Shown here piece after piece: positions 34,358-42,712 of a stretch of DNA of 64,000 bases. The stretch's first letter is position 1, and each line of letters begins with the position of its first letter. The notes under the pieces were generated by a model, which searched no databases, was not told the DNA's origin, and was given only the letters and a program-made list of their open reading frames with translations. Source of the DNA: Lysobacterales bacterium (lineage in GTDB: Bacteria; Pseudomonadota; Gammaproteobacteria; Xanthomonadales; Xanthomonadaceae); assembly GCA_014946745.1 (NCBI GenBank), contig JADCRD010000003.1, forward strand, positions 62,001-126,000. The letters run 5' to 3'. A program made the translations under genes and the position numbers.

Positions 34358-37156
34358 CTAGGCCTCGGCCAGACCGCGTTCATTCCAGGCCTGAGCAATC
34401 CGCTGGCGCGCGGCCTCGGGGGCTTTGGCCTCTGCCACCAGGCGCGGGCGGCCGTCGAGGGTGCAGGCGAGGCCCAGCGCCAGCAGCTCGGCGTGGGCCT
34501 GGGCGAGTGCGCTGGCGGTGTCGGCCTTGAACCAGCCGGCGGCGGCACAGCGCTGGATCAGCGTCGCGCTCTCGCGTGATTCGACCAGCGCGGGATGCTC
34601 AGCGCCCAAGGCCAGCACGCCGGCCTGCAGCAGGAATTCGAGATCGACCAGGCCACCCTCGCCCTGCTTAAGATCGAACTCGCCCGGCCGGCTGCGATCC
34701 AGCGCTTCGCGCATGCGCCGCCGCATGCCCGCGACTTCGCGCAGCACCTCGTCGAGGGATCGCGGCGCGGTCAGCACCTGCGCGCGCGCGCGCTCGAAGC
34801 CGGTGCCGATCTGCGCGTCGCCGCAGACGTAGCGCGCGCGCACCAGGGCCTGCTTCTCCCACAGCCAGGCCCGATCGCGCTGGTAGGCCTCGAAGCTGGC
34901 CAGGGTCGAGATCAACAGGCCCTTGCTGCCGTCCGGGCGCAGGCGCAGGTCGGCTTCGTACAGGCGGCCGCCGGTGGTGGTCATGCCCAGCCAGGAGATC
35001 AGCTTCTGCACCACCCGCTGGTAGTAGCGCGCGGCATCCAGCGGCCGCGCGCCGTCGCTCTCGGCGCCCTCACGGGCGCGATACAGAAACACCAGATCGA
35101 GGTCGGAATTGAAGCCGAGCTCCAGCGCGCCGAAGCTGCCGAAGCCGAGCAGGGCCAGCCCGCTGTCGGGCAGGCGGCCGTGGGTCGCGATCACTTCGGC
35201 CTCAGCACGATCGAGCAGCCGCGCCACGATTACTTCGGCCAGCCAAGCCAGCTGGCGGGCGCTGTCGCCGGCGGCCTGGCCGCCGAACAGGGTGGCGCGG
35301 GCGATGCGGAAGGCCACGCTCTGGCGGAACTCGTTCAGCGCCGGCAGCAGGCGCTCGATGTCGTCCGGCGGTACTTCGATCAGCGCCTGATCAAGCTCGT
35401 CGGCGATCGCCTGCAGCGACTCCGGAGCGCCCTGGCTGCGGGTGTCGAGCAGGTCGTCGAGCAGCAGCGGATGCGCCGACAGGCGCTCGGCCATCCAGGT
35501 GCTGGCGACGAAGGTGTCGAGCAGGCGCTCGCGCGCCGGTGCGCTCTCGTCGAGCAGGGCGAGGTAGCTGGAGCGACGCAGCACCGCGTGCAGAAAATGC
35601 AGCACGCGCTCCAGCAGCTTCTGCGGCTGCGGCCGCGCGGGCAGGGCCTCGAGCAGGGCCGGCACCAGCCGGTCGAGCCGCGCCCGGGCGCGTGCCGACA
35701 GCTGCGCCCGCACGGGGCTGGCGGCGAACTGGCGCAGCCGCTGCTGCGCTTCCTCGGGCTGCGGAAATCCGGCCTGCCGCAGCAGGTCGATCGGCGGCTC
35801 GCGGTCGATCTGCCGCCAGTAGTCCTGCATCAGCCCCGCGCGCGGGCTGGCGGTCTCGCCGCGGCCGCCTTCGAAGACCTCCTCGAAGGCCGCACGCACC
35901 AGCGCGCGCTGCAGGTTCAAGGCGTCCAGCAGCGCTGCGTAGTCGGCATGGCCCAAGCCGCGGGCCAGGCGCAGCTGTTCGAACGCATCCTCGGGCAGCT
36001 CGTGGGCCTGCTGCTCGCGCAGCATCTGCAGGCGGTTCTCGACGTGGCGCAGCAGACGGTAGGCGGCAAGCAGGGCGTCGGCGCGCGCTTCATCGACGTG
36101 GCCGCCCTCGCGCAGCGCGGCCAGCGCCGGCTCCAGCCCGCGCGCGCGCAGCGCCGGCTCGCGGCCGCCGCGGATCAGCTGCTGCAGCTGGACCATGAAC
36201 TCGATCTCGCGGATGCCGCCGGGGCCCAGCTTGAGGTGCTCGGCCAGCTCGCGGCGCTGCACCTCGGCCTCGATCATGGCCTTCATCTCGCGCAGGCCCT
36301 CGTAGGCGGTGTAGTCGAAATAGCGCCTGTAGATGAAGGGCCGCAGGCTGCGCAGAAAGGCCTCGCCGGCCTCGATGTCGCCGGCGATCGGACGCGCCTT
36401 GATCCAGGCGTAGCGCTCCCAGTCGCGGCCTTCGCGCTGGAAGTAGTGCTCCATCGCCGCGAACGACAGCGCCAGCCGGCCGGAATTGCCGAACGGCCGC
36501 AGGCGCATGTCGACGCGGTAGACGAAGCCGTCGACGGTGACCTCGCCGAGCAGGCGGATCAGCAGCTGGCCCAGGCGGACGAAGAAGCTCTCGTTGTCGA
36601 GCGCACGCGCGCCGTCGGTTTCGCCGCCCTCGGGATAGGCGAAGACCAGGTCGATGTCGGAGCTGAAGTTGAGTTCGCTGCCGCCCTGCTTGCCCAGCCC
36701 GAACACCACCAGCTGCTGCAGCGCGCCCTCGCGCGAGCGCGGCAGGCCGTGACGCGCGACCAGCACCGCCATCGCATAGTCGAGCGCCAGCTGGCAGCAG
36801 CGGTCGGCCAGCACCGCGCTGGCCCGGACGGTGTCCTGCACGGCGTCGATGCCGGCGACATCGCGGGCGATCTGGCGCAGCGATTCGGCGTGGCGGTAGC
36901 GCCTTATCGCGGCCATCGCGGCGGCCTCGTCGAGACCGTCGAGCGTGGGCTCCGCCGCGGGCTCCAGCAGCTGCGCCATCCGTCCCGGGCGCTTGCACAG
37001 CTGCTCGAAGGCGTAGTCCGAGGCCGCCAGCAGGCGATCCAGAGACGGGCCGATCGGCCCCGACTGCAGGGCCTCGAAAGCGCTGCCGTCCAGCGCCTGC
37101 AGGCGGGCGCGGCGTTCATCTAGGAGGGCGGACAGACGGAATCCGATCGAGGTCAC
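34358..37156 (-). CDS. glnE: Bifunctional glutamine synthetase adenylyltransferase/adenylyl-removing enzyme
   Basis: Adjusts glutamine synthetase activity by adding or removing AMP on GlnA in response to PII and glutamine. The start is GTG 37156 (VTSIGFRLSALL), with GGGAG 7 bases upstream, giving 932 residues, the normal GlnE size. The 168-residue extension open to 37660 derives from a repeat and is rejected. The N-terminal nucleotidyltransferase domain has GLGKQGGSELNFSSDIDLVF and the C-terminal one GFGSFGALELGFNSDLDLVF, both with the GSxxxxxSDxD pattern. FVYRVDMRLRPFGNSG and LYEADLRLRPDGSKG follow the two active sites. glnA is not in the window. Confidence 0.96.
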   Translation of the reverse strand: MTSIGFRLSALLDERRARLQALDGSAFEALQSGPIGPSLDRLLAASDYAFEQLCKRPGRMAQLLEPAAEPTLDGLDEAAAMAAIRRYRHAESLRQIARDVAGIDAVQDTVRASAVLADRCCQLALDYAMAVLVARHGLPRSREGALQQLVVFGLGKQGGSELNFSSDIDLVFAYPEGGETDGARALDNESFFVRLGQLLIRLLGEVTVDGFVYRVDMRLRPFGNSGRLALSFAAMEHYFQREGRDWERYAWIKARPIAGDIEAGEAFLRSLRPFIYRRYFDYTAYEGLREMKAMIEAEVQRRELAEHLKLGPGGIREIEFMVQLQQLIRGGREPALRARGLEPALAALREGGHVDEARADALLAAYRLLRHVENRLQMLREQQAHELPEDAFEQLRLARGLGHADYAALLDALNLQRALVRAAFEEVFEGGRGETASPRAGLMQDYWRQIDREPPIDLLRQAGFPQPEEAQQRLRQFAASPVRAQLSARARARLDRLVPALLEALPARPQPQKLLERVLHFLHAVLRRSSYLALLDESAPARERLLDTFVASTWMAERLSAHPLLLDDLLDTRSQGAPESLQAIADELDQALIEVPPDDIERLLPALNEFRQSVAFRIARATLFGGQAAGDSARQLAWLAEVIVARLLDRAEAEVIATHGRLPDSGLALLGFGSFGALELGFNSDLDLVFLYRAREGAESDGARPLDAARYYQRVVQKLISWLGMTTTGGRLYEADLRLRPDGSKGLLISTLASFEAYQRDRAWLWEKQALVRARYVCGDAQIGTGFERARAQVLTAPRSLDEVLREVAGMRRRMREALDRSRPGEFDLKQGEGGLVDLEFLLQAGVLALGAEHPALVESRESATLIQRCAAAGWFKADTASALAQAHAELLALGLACTLDGRPRLVAEAKAPEAARQRIAQAWNERGLAEA

Positions 37157-37210
37157 GCGGGGCTCCCTTAGGCTTGAACGGGCGCGCCTGCGGGCGCGGC
37201 AGCGCAGTCT

Positions 37211-37385
37211 AGGACAACACTGATCAAGTCCCTCCTGGCCTTGATCAGTGGTCGCGAGTCCGGCGCGGGTCGGGACTCGTTCGGCCGCACCGCGGCGACG
37301 CCTTCGCTGCGCCCGGTCACCCAGATCGAGCACGTGGGCGCTGGATCCGCGGGCGCGCCTCCCAAGGGGCGCGGCAACGCTGGAA
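37211..37385. repeat. Two-hairpin structured repeat, copy 1
   Basis: Hairpin 1 is CACTGATCAAG (37218-37228) with CTTGATCAGTG (37240-37250); hairpin 2 is CGAGTCC (37255-37261) with GGACTCG (37273-37279). A tail with GATCGAGCACGTGGGCGCT and GCGGGCGCGCC is shared with the copy at 47695. It occupies the gap between divergent glnE and the small peptide gene. Confidence 0.75.
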
Positions 37386-37577
37386 TTTGCCGCGCCGCTT
37401 TCGTGGATGCGGCTCAGCGGCCAAGGCACTGCCGCTGACTGGGTTTCAGGGGAGGTGATCAGATCGGCTGCCCCACTGCGCGTAGTGCCCAGGAAGGACG
37501 CCGGCGACCGTGCCAGGGACGCGGCACACGGGATTGCAGGCGGGATCCTTCCATCCAATCGAATGAGGGAGAACACC

Positions 37578-37787
37578 ATGAAGATCAGCAAACTGATGCT
37601 GGGCGCTCTGTTGGCCATTGGCTCGGCGGTCGGCGCTGGCGTGCAGGCGGAGTCGATCAACTACGGCATGTACATCTGCTGCTCGCAGCTGCAGGACGAC
37701 TGCAACTGGTCCTACGGCGAAGACCATCCGCGCTGCGTAGGCCTCTACGAGCGCTGCATGCTGAGCCGCCGCTGCATCATTCCCTGA
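37578..37787 (+). CDS. Small secreted six-cysteine peptide
   Basis: A 69-residue product of unknown family. ATG 37578 follows GAGGGAG (37565-37571). A signal peptide (ISKLMLGALLAIGSAVGAGV) is probably cut after VQA, leaving a mature peptide of about 45 residues with six cysteines in the pattern CC-x6-C-x10-C-x6-C-x5-C, ending in IIP. The even number and spacing suggest three disulfides in the periplasm or outside the cell. The glutaredoxin-like gene follows 87 bases later, so assistance in disulfide handling is conceivable. No toxin or bacteriocin family was recognised. Confidence 0.72.
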   Translation: MKISKLMLGALLAIGSAVGAGVQAESINYGMYICCSQLQDDCNWSYGEDHPRCVGLYERCMLSRRCIIP

Positions 37788-37874
37788 TGCCTGGCTGTGC
37801 CTGAACGCGCGCACGTCGCGCCCCTGCTGCGGCCCGGCCTCGCGCCGGGCTGCGGCATTGTCCCGAGGATTCCC

Positions 37875-38270
37875 ATGCAGACGCTGAAATCCGTTCTGCT
37901 GATGCTTGTCGTGGTGCTCGCCGGCACCCTCGGCGGCAGCCTGCTCACCCGCTGGTGGTTCACGACGCCCGAGCCACCCGCCGTCGAAGCGCTGCGCGCG
38001 CCGGTCGCGGCCCTGGCGCAGCTGCCGCAGCCGGTGGTGTTCACACTCAGCACCTGCCCCGCCTGTGCCCAGCTGCGGCGCTGGATGGGTGAGCATGCGA
38101 TCGCCTACCACGAGCTCAGCGTCGACACCGACAGCGAGGCCGCGCGGCTCGCCCGTGAGCTCGGCATCGACAGCGTGCCGGTGCTGTTCACCGCCACCCA
38201 TCGCGTCAATGGCTACGTGCCCGAGCAGCTGCAGTCGGTGCTGCAGCGCGAACCGCAGCACACGCCGTGA
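37875..38270 (+). CDS. Membrane-anchored glutaredoxin/thioredoxin-like protein
   Basis: A 131-residue protein with an N-terminal hydrophobic helix (TLKSVLLMLVVVLAGTLGGS) and a small thioredoxin-fold domain. The redox motif is CPAC in FTLSTCPACAQLRRWM; the cis-proline region is IDSVPVLF, and it ends QLQSVLQREP. ATG 37875 is chosen because GAGG lies 7 bases upstream and the longer frame adds nothing conserved. It is expected to sit on the periplasmic side as a thiol-disulfide protein. Neighbours are a six-cysteine secreted peptide and an ECF sigma operon. Confidence 0.82.
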   Translation: MQTLKSVLLMLVVVLAGTLGGSLLTRWWFTTPEPPAVEALRAPVAALAQLPQPVVFTLSTCPACAQLRRWMGEHAIAYHELSVDTDSEAARLARELGIDSVPVLFTATHRVNGYVPEQLQSVLQREPQHTP

Positions 38271-38319
38271 GCCTGTCCCCTTGAGACCGATGCCCGCGCC
38301 CGACGGTGACGTCGCCGGA

Positions 38320-38349
38320 TTGGCGGCGCGCGCCGCCGCCACCTACACT
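38320..38349 (+). promoter_or_regulatory. Candidate promoter of the ECF sigma-kinase operon
   Basis: TTGGCG (38320-38325), an 18-base spacer and TACACT (38344-38349). If used, the transcript starts after ATG 38290, which would favour the GTG at 38380 as the sigma factor start. Confidence 0.4.
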
Positions 38350-38379
38350 CGCGCGCTTGCCCTGTTGCGGGATCGCGGC

Positions 38380-38964
38380 GTGAACGAACCCTCCGGCGAC
38401 ATCACCGAGCTGCTGGAGCGCTGGCGTTCGGGCGACCGCAGCGCCGAAGCGCGCATCGTCGAACAGCTGTATCCCCTCCTGAGAAGGCTCGCCAGCAGCC
38501 AGCTGCGCGATGTCGACGGCACTCCGACTCTGTCGGCGACGGCGTTGGCCAACGAGGCCTTCATTCGTCTGCACGCGCAGCGCGTTCTGGATTGGCAGAA
38601 CCGCGATCACTTCTTCGCGATCGCCGCCTCGCTGCTGCGGCGGGTAGTGGTCGACTATCTGCGCGCGCGCAGTGCGGAAAAGCGCGGCGCCGGCGCGGTC
38701 GTGCTGGCGCTGCAGGATGCCCGCGAGATCGATCTGCCGCAGCAGGGCGACCACACCGATTGGCTGGCTTTGGATCAGGCTTTGAACCGTCTGGCCCTGT
38801 TCGACCCGGACTGCGCGCGAGTCATCGAACTGCGCGTGTTTGCAGGCCTGACCATCGAAGCGGTCGCCGCACTGACGGAGGTATCGGTGCCGACGGTGGT
38901 GCGCCAGTGGCGCTTTGCCCGCAGCTGGCTGGCCGAACAGATGGAACTGGACGGTGAAGACTGA
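38380..38964 (+). CDS. ECF-type RNA polymerase sigma factor
   Basis: Sigma factor of the Sigma70_ECF class commonly linked to Ser/Thr kinases. From GTG 38380 the product has 194 residues and begins VNEPSGDITELLERWRSGD, the usual family start; ATG 38290 would add 30 unconserved residues. Region 2 contains LYPLLRRLASSQL, ALANEAFIRLHAQ and the NRDHFFAIAASLLRRVVVDY block. Region 4 is LALFDPDCARVIELRVFAGL followed by the helix-turn-helix TIEAVAALTEVSVPTVVRQW. It overlaps the kinase gene by 11 bp. No anti-sigma gene is present; control by the kinase is a plausible inference. Confidence 0.88.
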   Translation: MNEPSGDITELLERWRSGDRSAEARIVEQLYPLLRRLASSQLRDVDGTPTLSATALANEAFIRLHAQRVLDWQNRDHFFAIAASLLRRVVVDYLRARSAEKRGAGAVVLALQDAREIDLPQQGDHTDWLALDQALNRLALFDPDCARVIELRVFAGLTIEAVAALTEVSVPTVVRQWRFARSWLAEQMELDGED

Positions 38965-41557
38965 GATCGCCGCCAGCGAGGCCCAGCGCTTTCGCCGGCT
39001 GCGCGCGCTGTTCGACGAGGCGATCCTGCTGACGCCGGCGGCGCGCGAGGCGTGGCTTGCGGGGCTTGCGGGCGACGACGCCAGGCTTCGCGAAGCGCTG
39101 CAGCGCCTGCTTCAGCATGACCAGGCGATCGTGGCACAACCCACACAGCGCCCGGAGGCGGCACTGCAGGCCTGGTGTGCCGAAGCGGCCGAGCCCTTGC
39201 CTGCACGCATCGGACGCTTTGCGATTGCCGGTGAGCTCGGCCGCGGCGGCATGGGCCGCGTCCTGCACGGTGTCTGCACCCGCGACAACGTGGAGCAGCA
39301 TGCGGCGATCAAGATCCTGCGCAGCGATCGTTGGGACCCGCTTGCCGAAGGGCGACTGCGCGAAGAGGCGCGCGCCCTCGCGAGCCTCGATCACCCGGGC
39401 ATCGCGCGCCTGCTGGAGGCCGGCCGCAGCGCCGAAGGCATCGCCTTCATCGCCATGGAGCGCGTGCGAGGCGAGCCGCTGATGGCCTGGTGTGCGCTGC
39501 GGCGGCTGGGTCTGCGCGAGCGCATCGAGCTGTTCCGCGGCGTGCTGGCTGCGGTGGCGCACGCGCATCGCGCCCTGCTCGTGCATCGCGATCTGAAGCC
39601 CTCGAACGTGATGGTGGACGAGCACGGCCGGGTGCGTCTGCTCGACTTCGGCCTGGCCCGCTTCATCGACGCCGAGCCGCAGGAGCGGACGCAGACGGCC
39701 GCGCGCTTCCTCACGCCGGCCTATGCCGCGCCTGAGCAGCTGCGCGGCGAGCGCATCACTATCGCCACCGATGTCTATGCGCTCGGTGCGCTGCTCTACG
39801 AGCTGCTTGCAGGCACGCCGCCCTTCGAGCTGGCGGACTGCTCGGCGGGCGCCGCCGAGCAACTCATACTGGAAGCGACTCCGCCCACGCTGGCGCAGAG
39901 CTGTCTGGGGCGCGAGCGTGCGCAGGCCCGGCTGGGGCGAGAGGATCGGTTGGCGTGGGCGCGCGCGCTTCAGGGCGACCTGGAGGCGGTGGTGCAAAAG
40001 GCCCTGCGCAAGTCGCCCGGGCAGCGCTATACGAGCGCTGAAGCCTTCGACGAGGACCTGCAGAACTGGCTGCAGCGGCGCCCGGTGCACGCCCGGCACG
40101 GGCGGCTTGCGTACCGCTTCCAGCGATTCCTGCAGCGCAACGCGCTGGCCGCGGCCTTGACCGGCTTGAGCGCGCTGGTGCTGTCCCTCGCGGCGGCGCA
40201 GGTGTGGCAGCAGGGGCGTCTGGCGGCGCATGAGCGAGATCGCGCGGTGGCTGCCCTTGGCATTCTTAACGACGCTTTCCTCGCGGCCGATCCCACCCGC
40301 TCGGAAGCCGGCGAGACCCGCGTGCGCGAGGTGTTGCATGCCGCCGCTGAGCGCTTGCGTTCACTGCAGTCCACGCAGCCCGCACTGGCGGCCGAGCTGA
40401 GCGCGCAGATCAGCGAGATTCGCAGCGCCCTCGGCCTGATTGTCGATGACGGCGTACTTGAGCAGGCCCTGGTGAACGCCGAACGCCTGCAGGTGGACTC
40501 CGAGCTGCTGCATCGACTGCAGCTGGCGGCCGCGCGCGAAGCCGTGTTGGCGCAGAAACTCGATCTCGCGGCGCAGCGCATCCAACAGCTGCGTGCGGCT
40601 GCGCCTCTTGATCCGCGGGTCGCTCTCATCGACGCCCAGCGCTGGCTGCAGCAGCAGGAGGCGGGCCCGGCGCTCACTGCGCTGCAGCCGCTGCTGGAGC
40701 AAGCCCAGCCGCTGGAGCCGAGTCTGCGACGCGAGCTGCTCTGGCTGCAGGCGCGGTCATTGCGCCTTGCGGGTCGCGGTGAGGAGGCGCTGAGCGTGCT
40801 GGCGGCGTTGCTGGAGAGCCAGCAGGAGGCCAGCGAAGGCGGCGCGCTGATGACGCGCTTGCACCGGCTGGACGTGCTGGTGGAGCTGGGCCGGTTCGAT
40901 GAGGCGGAAGCCGAGCTGGAGCCGCTATCCCGAGCGCTTCCCGAGCGCTTCGGCCAGCGCTCGGCGGTGCTCGCACATCTGCATGCGAGCCGTGCCAGCC
41001 TGCGCATGGCCCAGCAGCGATTTGCCGAGGCCGCCGACGCCTACAGTGCGGCGGCGATCGAGTACGCCGGCAGCCTGGGCGACCATCATCTGAACGCCGC
41101 GCGTGCCCGCTTCAACGCCGCCCAGCTGCGCGTGCATCTGCAGCCCGGCACCGACGCCGCCGACGCCGACTTTGCGGCGGCGATCGACAGCGCCTCACGC
41201 GCGCGACCGCCGCTGTCGCCGCTGCCGATGTTCTTCCGCGCGGTGTTCGCCCGTCAGCTGATGCAGCGCGGCCAGTTGGCCCAAGCCCGCGAGACCCTGT
41301 TGCCGGCGCGCGGCGTGCCGCAGCTCGAGGGTTTCGAGGCGGGCAACCGCGCCGACTTTCTCGATCTGCTGGCGCAGCTGTACGGCGCACCCGAGTGCGC
41401 CGCCACCGGCGCCTCGCTGCAGGACGAAGCGCCGCGCGGCGCGCGCGCCAGCTTCCTGCAGTGTGAAGCCGCGCGTGCGCCGCGCAGCAGCGAACGCACC
41501 GACCCTGACCCGCCCGGCGCAGCGCCTGCGTCTGCTTCCATTGAGGATTCACCATGA
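38954..41557 (+). CDS. Membrane Ser/Thr protein kinase with TPR-like extracytoplasmic region
   Basis: Hanks-type kinase of 867 residues from GTG 38954, overlapping the sigma gene. After an N-terminal helical lead (about 1-80) comes the kinase domain (about 90-375): ELGRGGMGRV (P-loop), AAIKIL (catalytic lysine), HRDLKPSN (catalytic loop), DFGLAR, and a C-lobe with APEQL and DVYALGALLYELL. A transmembrane helix (NALAAALTGLSALVLSLAAA, about 395-416) separates it from a long helical, TPR-like part predicted outside the cytoplasm. This is the classic one-TM receptor layout. It probably acts with the ECF sigma factor; the stop overlaps the next gene by ATGA. Confidence 0.9.
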   Translation: MKTEIAASEAQRFRRLRALFDEAILLTPAAREAWLAGLAGDDARLREALQRLLQHDQAIVAQPTQRPEAALQAWCAEAAEPLPARIGRFAIAGELGRGGMGRVLHGVCTRDNVEQHAAIKILRSDRWDPLAEGRLREEARALASLDHPGIARLLEAGRSAEGIAFIAMERVRGEPLMAWCALRRLGLRERIELFRGVLAAVAHAHRALLVHRDLKPSNVMVDEHGRVRLLDFGLARFIDAEPQERTQTAARFLTPAYAAPEQLRGERITIATDVYALGALLYELLAGTPPFELADCSAGAAEQLILEATPPTLAQSCLGRERAQARLGREDRLAWARALQGDLEAVVQKALRKSPGQRYTSAEAFDEDLQNWLQRRPVHARHGRLAYRFQRFLQRNALAAALTGLSALVLSLAAAQVWQQGRLAAHERDRAVAALGILNDAFLAADPTRSEAGETRVREVLHAAAERLRSLQSTQPALAAELSAQISEIRSALGLIVDDGVLEQALVNAERLQVDSELLHRLQLAAAREAVLAQKLDLAAQRIQQLRAAAPLDPRVALIDAQRWLQQQEAGPALTALQPLLEQAQPLEPSLRRELLWLQARSLRLAGRGEEALSVLAALLESQQEASEGGALMTRLHRLDVLVELGRFDEAEAELEPLSRALPERFGQRSAVLAHLHASRASLRMAQQRFAEAADAYSAAAIEYAGSLGDHHLNAARARFNAAQLRVHLQPGTDAADADFAAAIDSASRARPPLSPLPMFFRAVFARQLMQRGQLAQARETLLPARGVPQLEGFEAGNRADFLDLLAQLYGAPECAATGASLQDEAPRGARASFLQCEAARAPRSSERTDPDPPGAAPASASIEDSP

Positions 41558-42075
41558 CTGTGCCCCAGCTTGCGCTGTTGTCGCTGCTGCTTGCGTTCGG
41601 CGGCGCCGCCGCTGCTCAGCCCATCACTGCGCGTGAGCCTGCACCGCTCGCACCCCCTGATTCGGCCCCAGCGTCACCGGCGCCGCGGAAATCGCCCGTG
41701 CTTTGCCCCATCCCCAAGACCGGGTCAGAGGGCTCGTTCTATGTGGTCGCTGCCCCGGACGTCGTCTGCCCGAAGTCGATTGCGGTCAATGAGCCGATCT
41801 ACGCCATCCTCGAATGCATGACGGGTCCGCACAGTGCCACCTGTGAAGCCTGGCCGCGCGTGTATGCGGTGAACCCCGGCGATGAGGACCGGCTTCAGTA
41901 CACGTGGACGGTGCGCGTCGGCTGGAGCACCACCCACTATCCGATCAGCAGCAACCCCACGATCAGCTTCCCCTGCCCCGGCATCCAGCCGGTCAGCGTG
42001 ACGGTGCGCGTGAGCAACGGCACGGCCAGCGACCTGGATATGACTGGCTTCCGCTGCGGCGACGATCCGCGCTGA
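41554..42075 (+). CDS. Secreted protein of unknown function, coupled to the kinase
   Basis: A 173-residue exported protein not recognised by family. A signal peptide (QLALLSLLLAFGGAAAA) is followed by a proline and alanine linker and a compact beta-rich domain. This domain contains LCPIPKTGSEGSFYVVAAPD, VNEPIYAILECMTG, LQYTWTVRVGWSTTHYPISS and SVTVRVSNGTASD, reminiscent of PKD/Ig-like folds, and ends FRCGDDPR. Five or six cysteines in the mature part suggest disulfides. The ATGA overlap with the kinase gene makes co-expression very likely, so it may be a ligand, sensor accessory or effector of that system. Confidence 0.75.
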   Translation: MTVPQLALLSLLLAFGGAAAAQPITAREPAPLAPPDSAPASPAPRKSPVLCPIPKTGSEGSFYVVAAPDVVCPKSIAVNEPIYAILECMTGPHSATCEAWPRVYAVNPGDEDRLQYTWTVRVGWSTTHYPISSNPTISFPCPGIQPVSVTVRVSNGTASDLDMTGFRCGDDPR

Positions 42076-42122
42076 GTCGCGGGCAGGCGCGGTCGCGTCG
42101 TCGCGACCGCTGATCCCGTTGG

Positions 42123-42215
42123 GGCAACACGGATCCAGTCAATCCTGAGCTTGATCCGTGGTCGCGACTTCGACGCAAATCCGGACGCGCTTAGGATGGA
42201 TCGAGCATCGCGTGC
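42123..42215. repeat. Two-hairpin structured repeat, copy 2
   Basis: CACGGATC (42128-42135) pairs with GATCCGTG (42153-42160). The GTCGCGACTTCGACGCAAATC and GATGGATCGAGCATCGCGTGC parts match the second hairpin and tail of the other copies, more diverged. Its right end abuts the response regulator remnant and has replaced the start of that gene. Confidence 0.65.
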
Positions 42216-42712
42216 TCGGCCTCGCTGCCCCTCTGCTGGAGGTTCTGCGGCAGCGCGGCCACCGCGTCGACCGCGCCAGTGGATGCCTGCTGGGTCTGTG
42301 CATGGCCGCTGTTGGCGACTTCGATACGCTGATGTGCGATCTCGATCCGCTGCGCCTCAAGGGCCTCGGACTCTGCGCACCGCTGCGTGCCTGGGGCCAT
42401 TCGCTGCCGGCGCGGATGCCGAGCGCGGGCGACGCGCTCGATGTCTGCCGCGCCGGCTGCGATCGTGGTGCTTACGACGACATGCCCAAGCCCTTCGGTC
42501 TGCTTGTGCTGGAGGCCGTTCCGCACGCCCTGCGCAGGCGGCAGCGCGGCTGCGTGCCGACGACCGCTGTGCGCGGCTCGCCAAGCAGGTCTCGGGTGAG
42601 GACGTGTCCGGCGTCGTCGCCCTGCACAGCCTGATGCGCGCAGCGCGGGATCGACCTTTCGGCCGTGCGCTGATCCGCAGCGCCGCGGGCATCGGCTATC
42701 GGCTGGCCAGCG
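42209..42712 (+). pseudogene. Decayed OmpR-family response regulator
   Basis: Frame 2 carries a recognisable but damaged receiver: LLEVLRQRGHRVDRASGCLL, then DFDTLMCDLDPLRLKGLGLC where families have DLDLPRLDGL, LRAWGHSLPARMPSAGDALD, and MPKPFGL with the conserved KPF. The N-terminal acidic LLVEDD strand is missing, replaced by repeat sequence. After about 42545 the homology shifts to frame 1, with LHSLMRAARDRPFGRALIRS and AAGIGYRLAS, the end of a winged-helix DNA-binding domain. The first half of that domain is deleted. The 3' end overlaps the opposite glycosyltransferase by a few bases. Start truncation, frameshift and deletion together support a pseudogene. Confidence 0.6.

Noticed and set aside
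34595-37123. 842-codon open frame antisense to glnE
   Set aside because: Shadow of glnE, whose nucleotidyltransferase motifs are unmistakable.
37157-37660. 168-residue N-terminal extension of GlnE
   Set aside because: It reads through the structured repeat, and similar residues (ATTDQGQEGLD) appear in shadows of the other repeat copies. GTG 37156 has a good ribosome site and gives the usual GlnE length.
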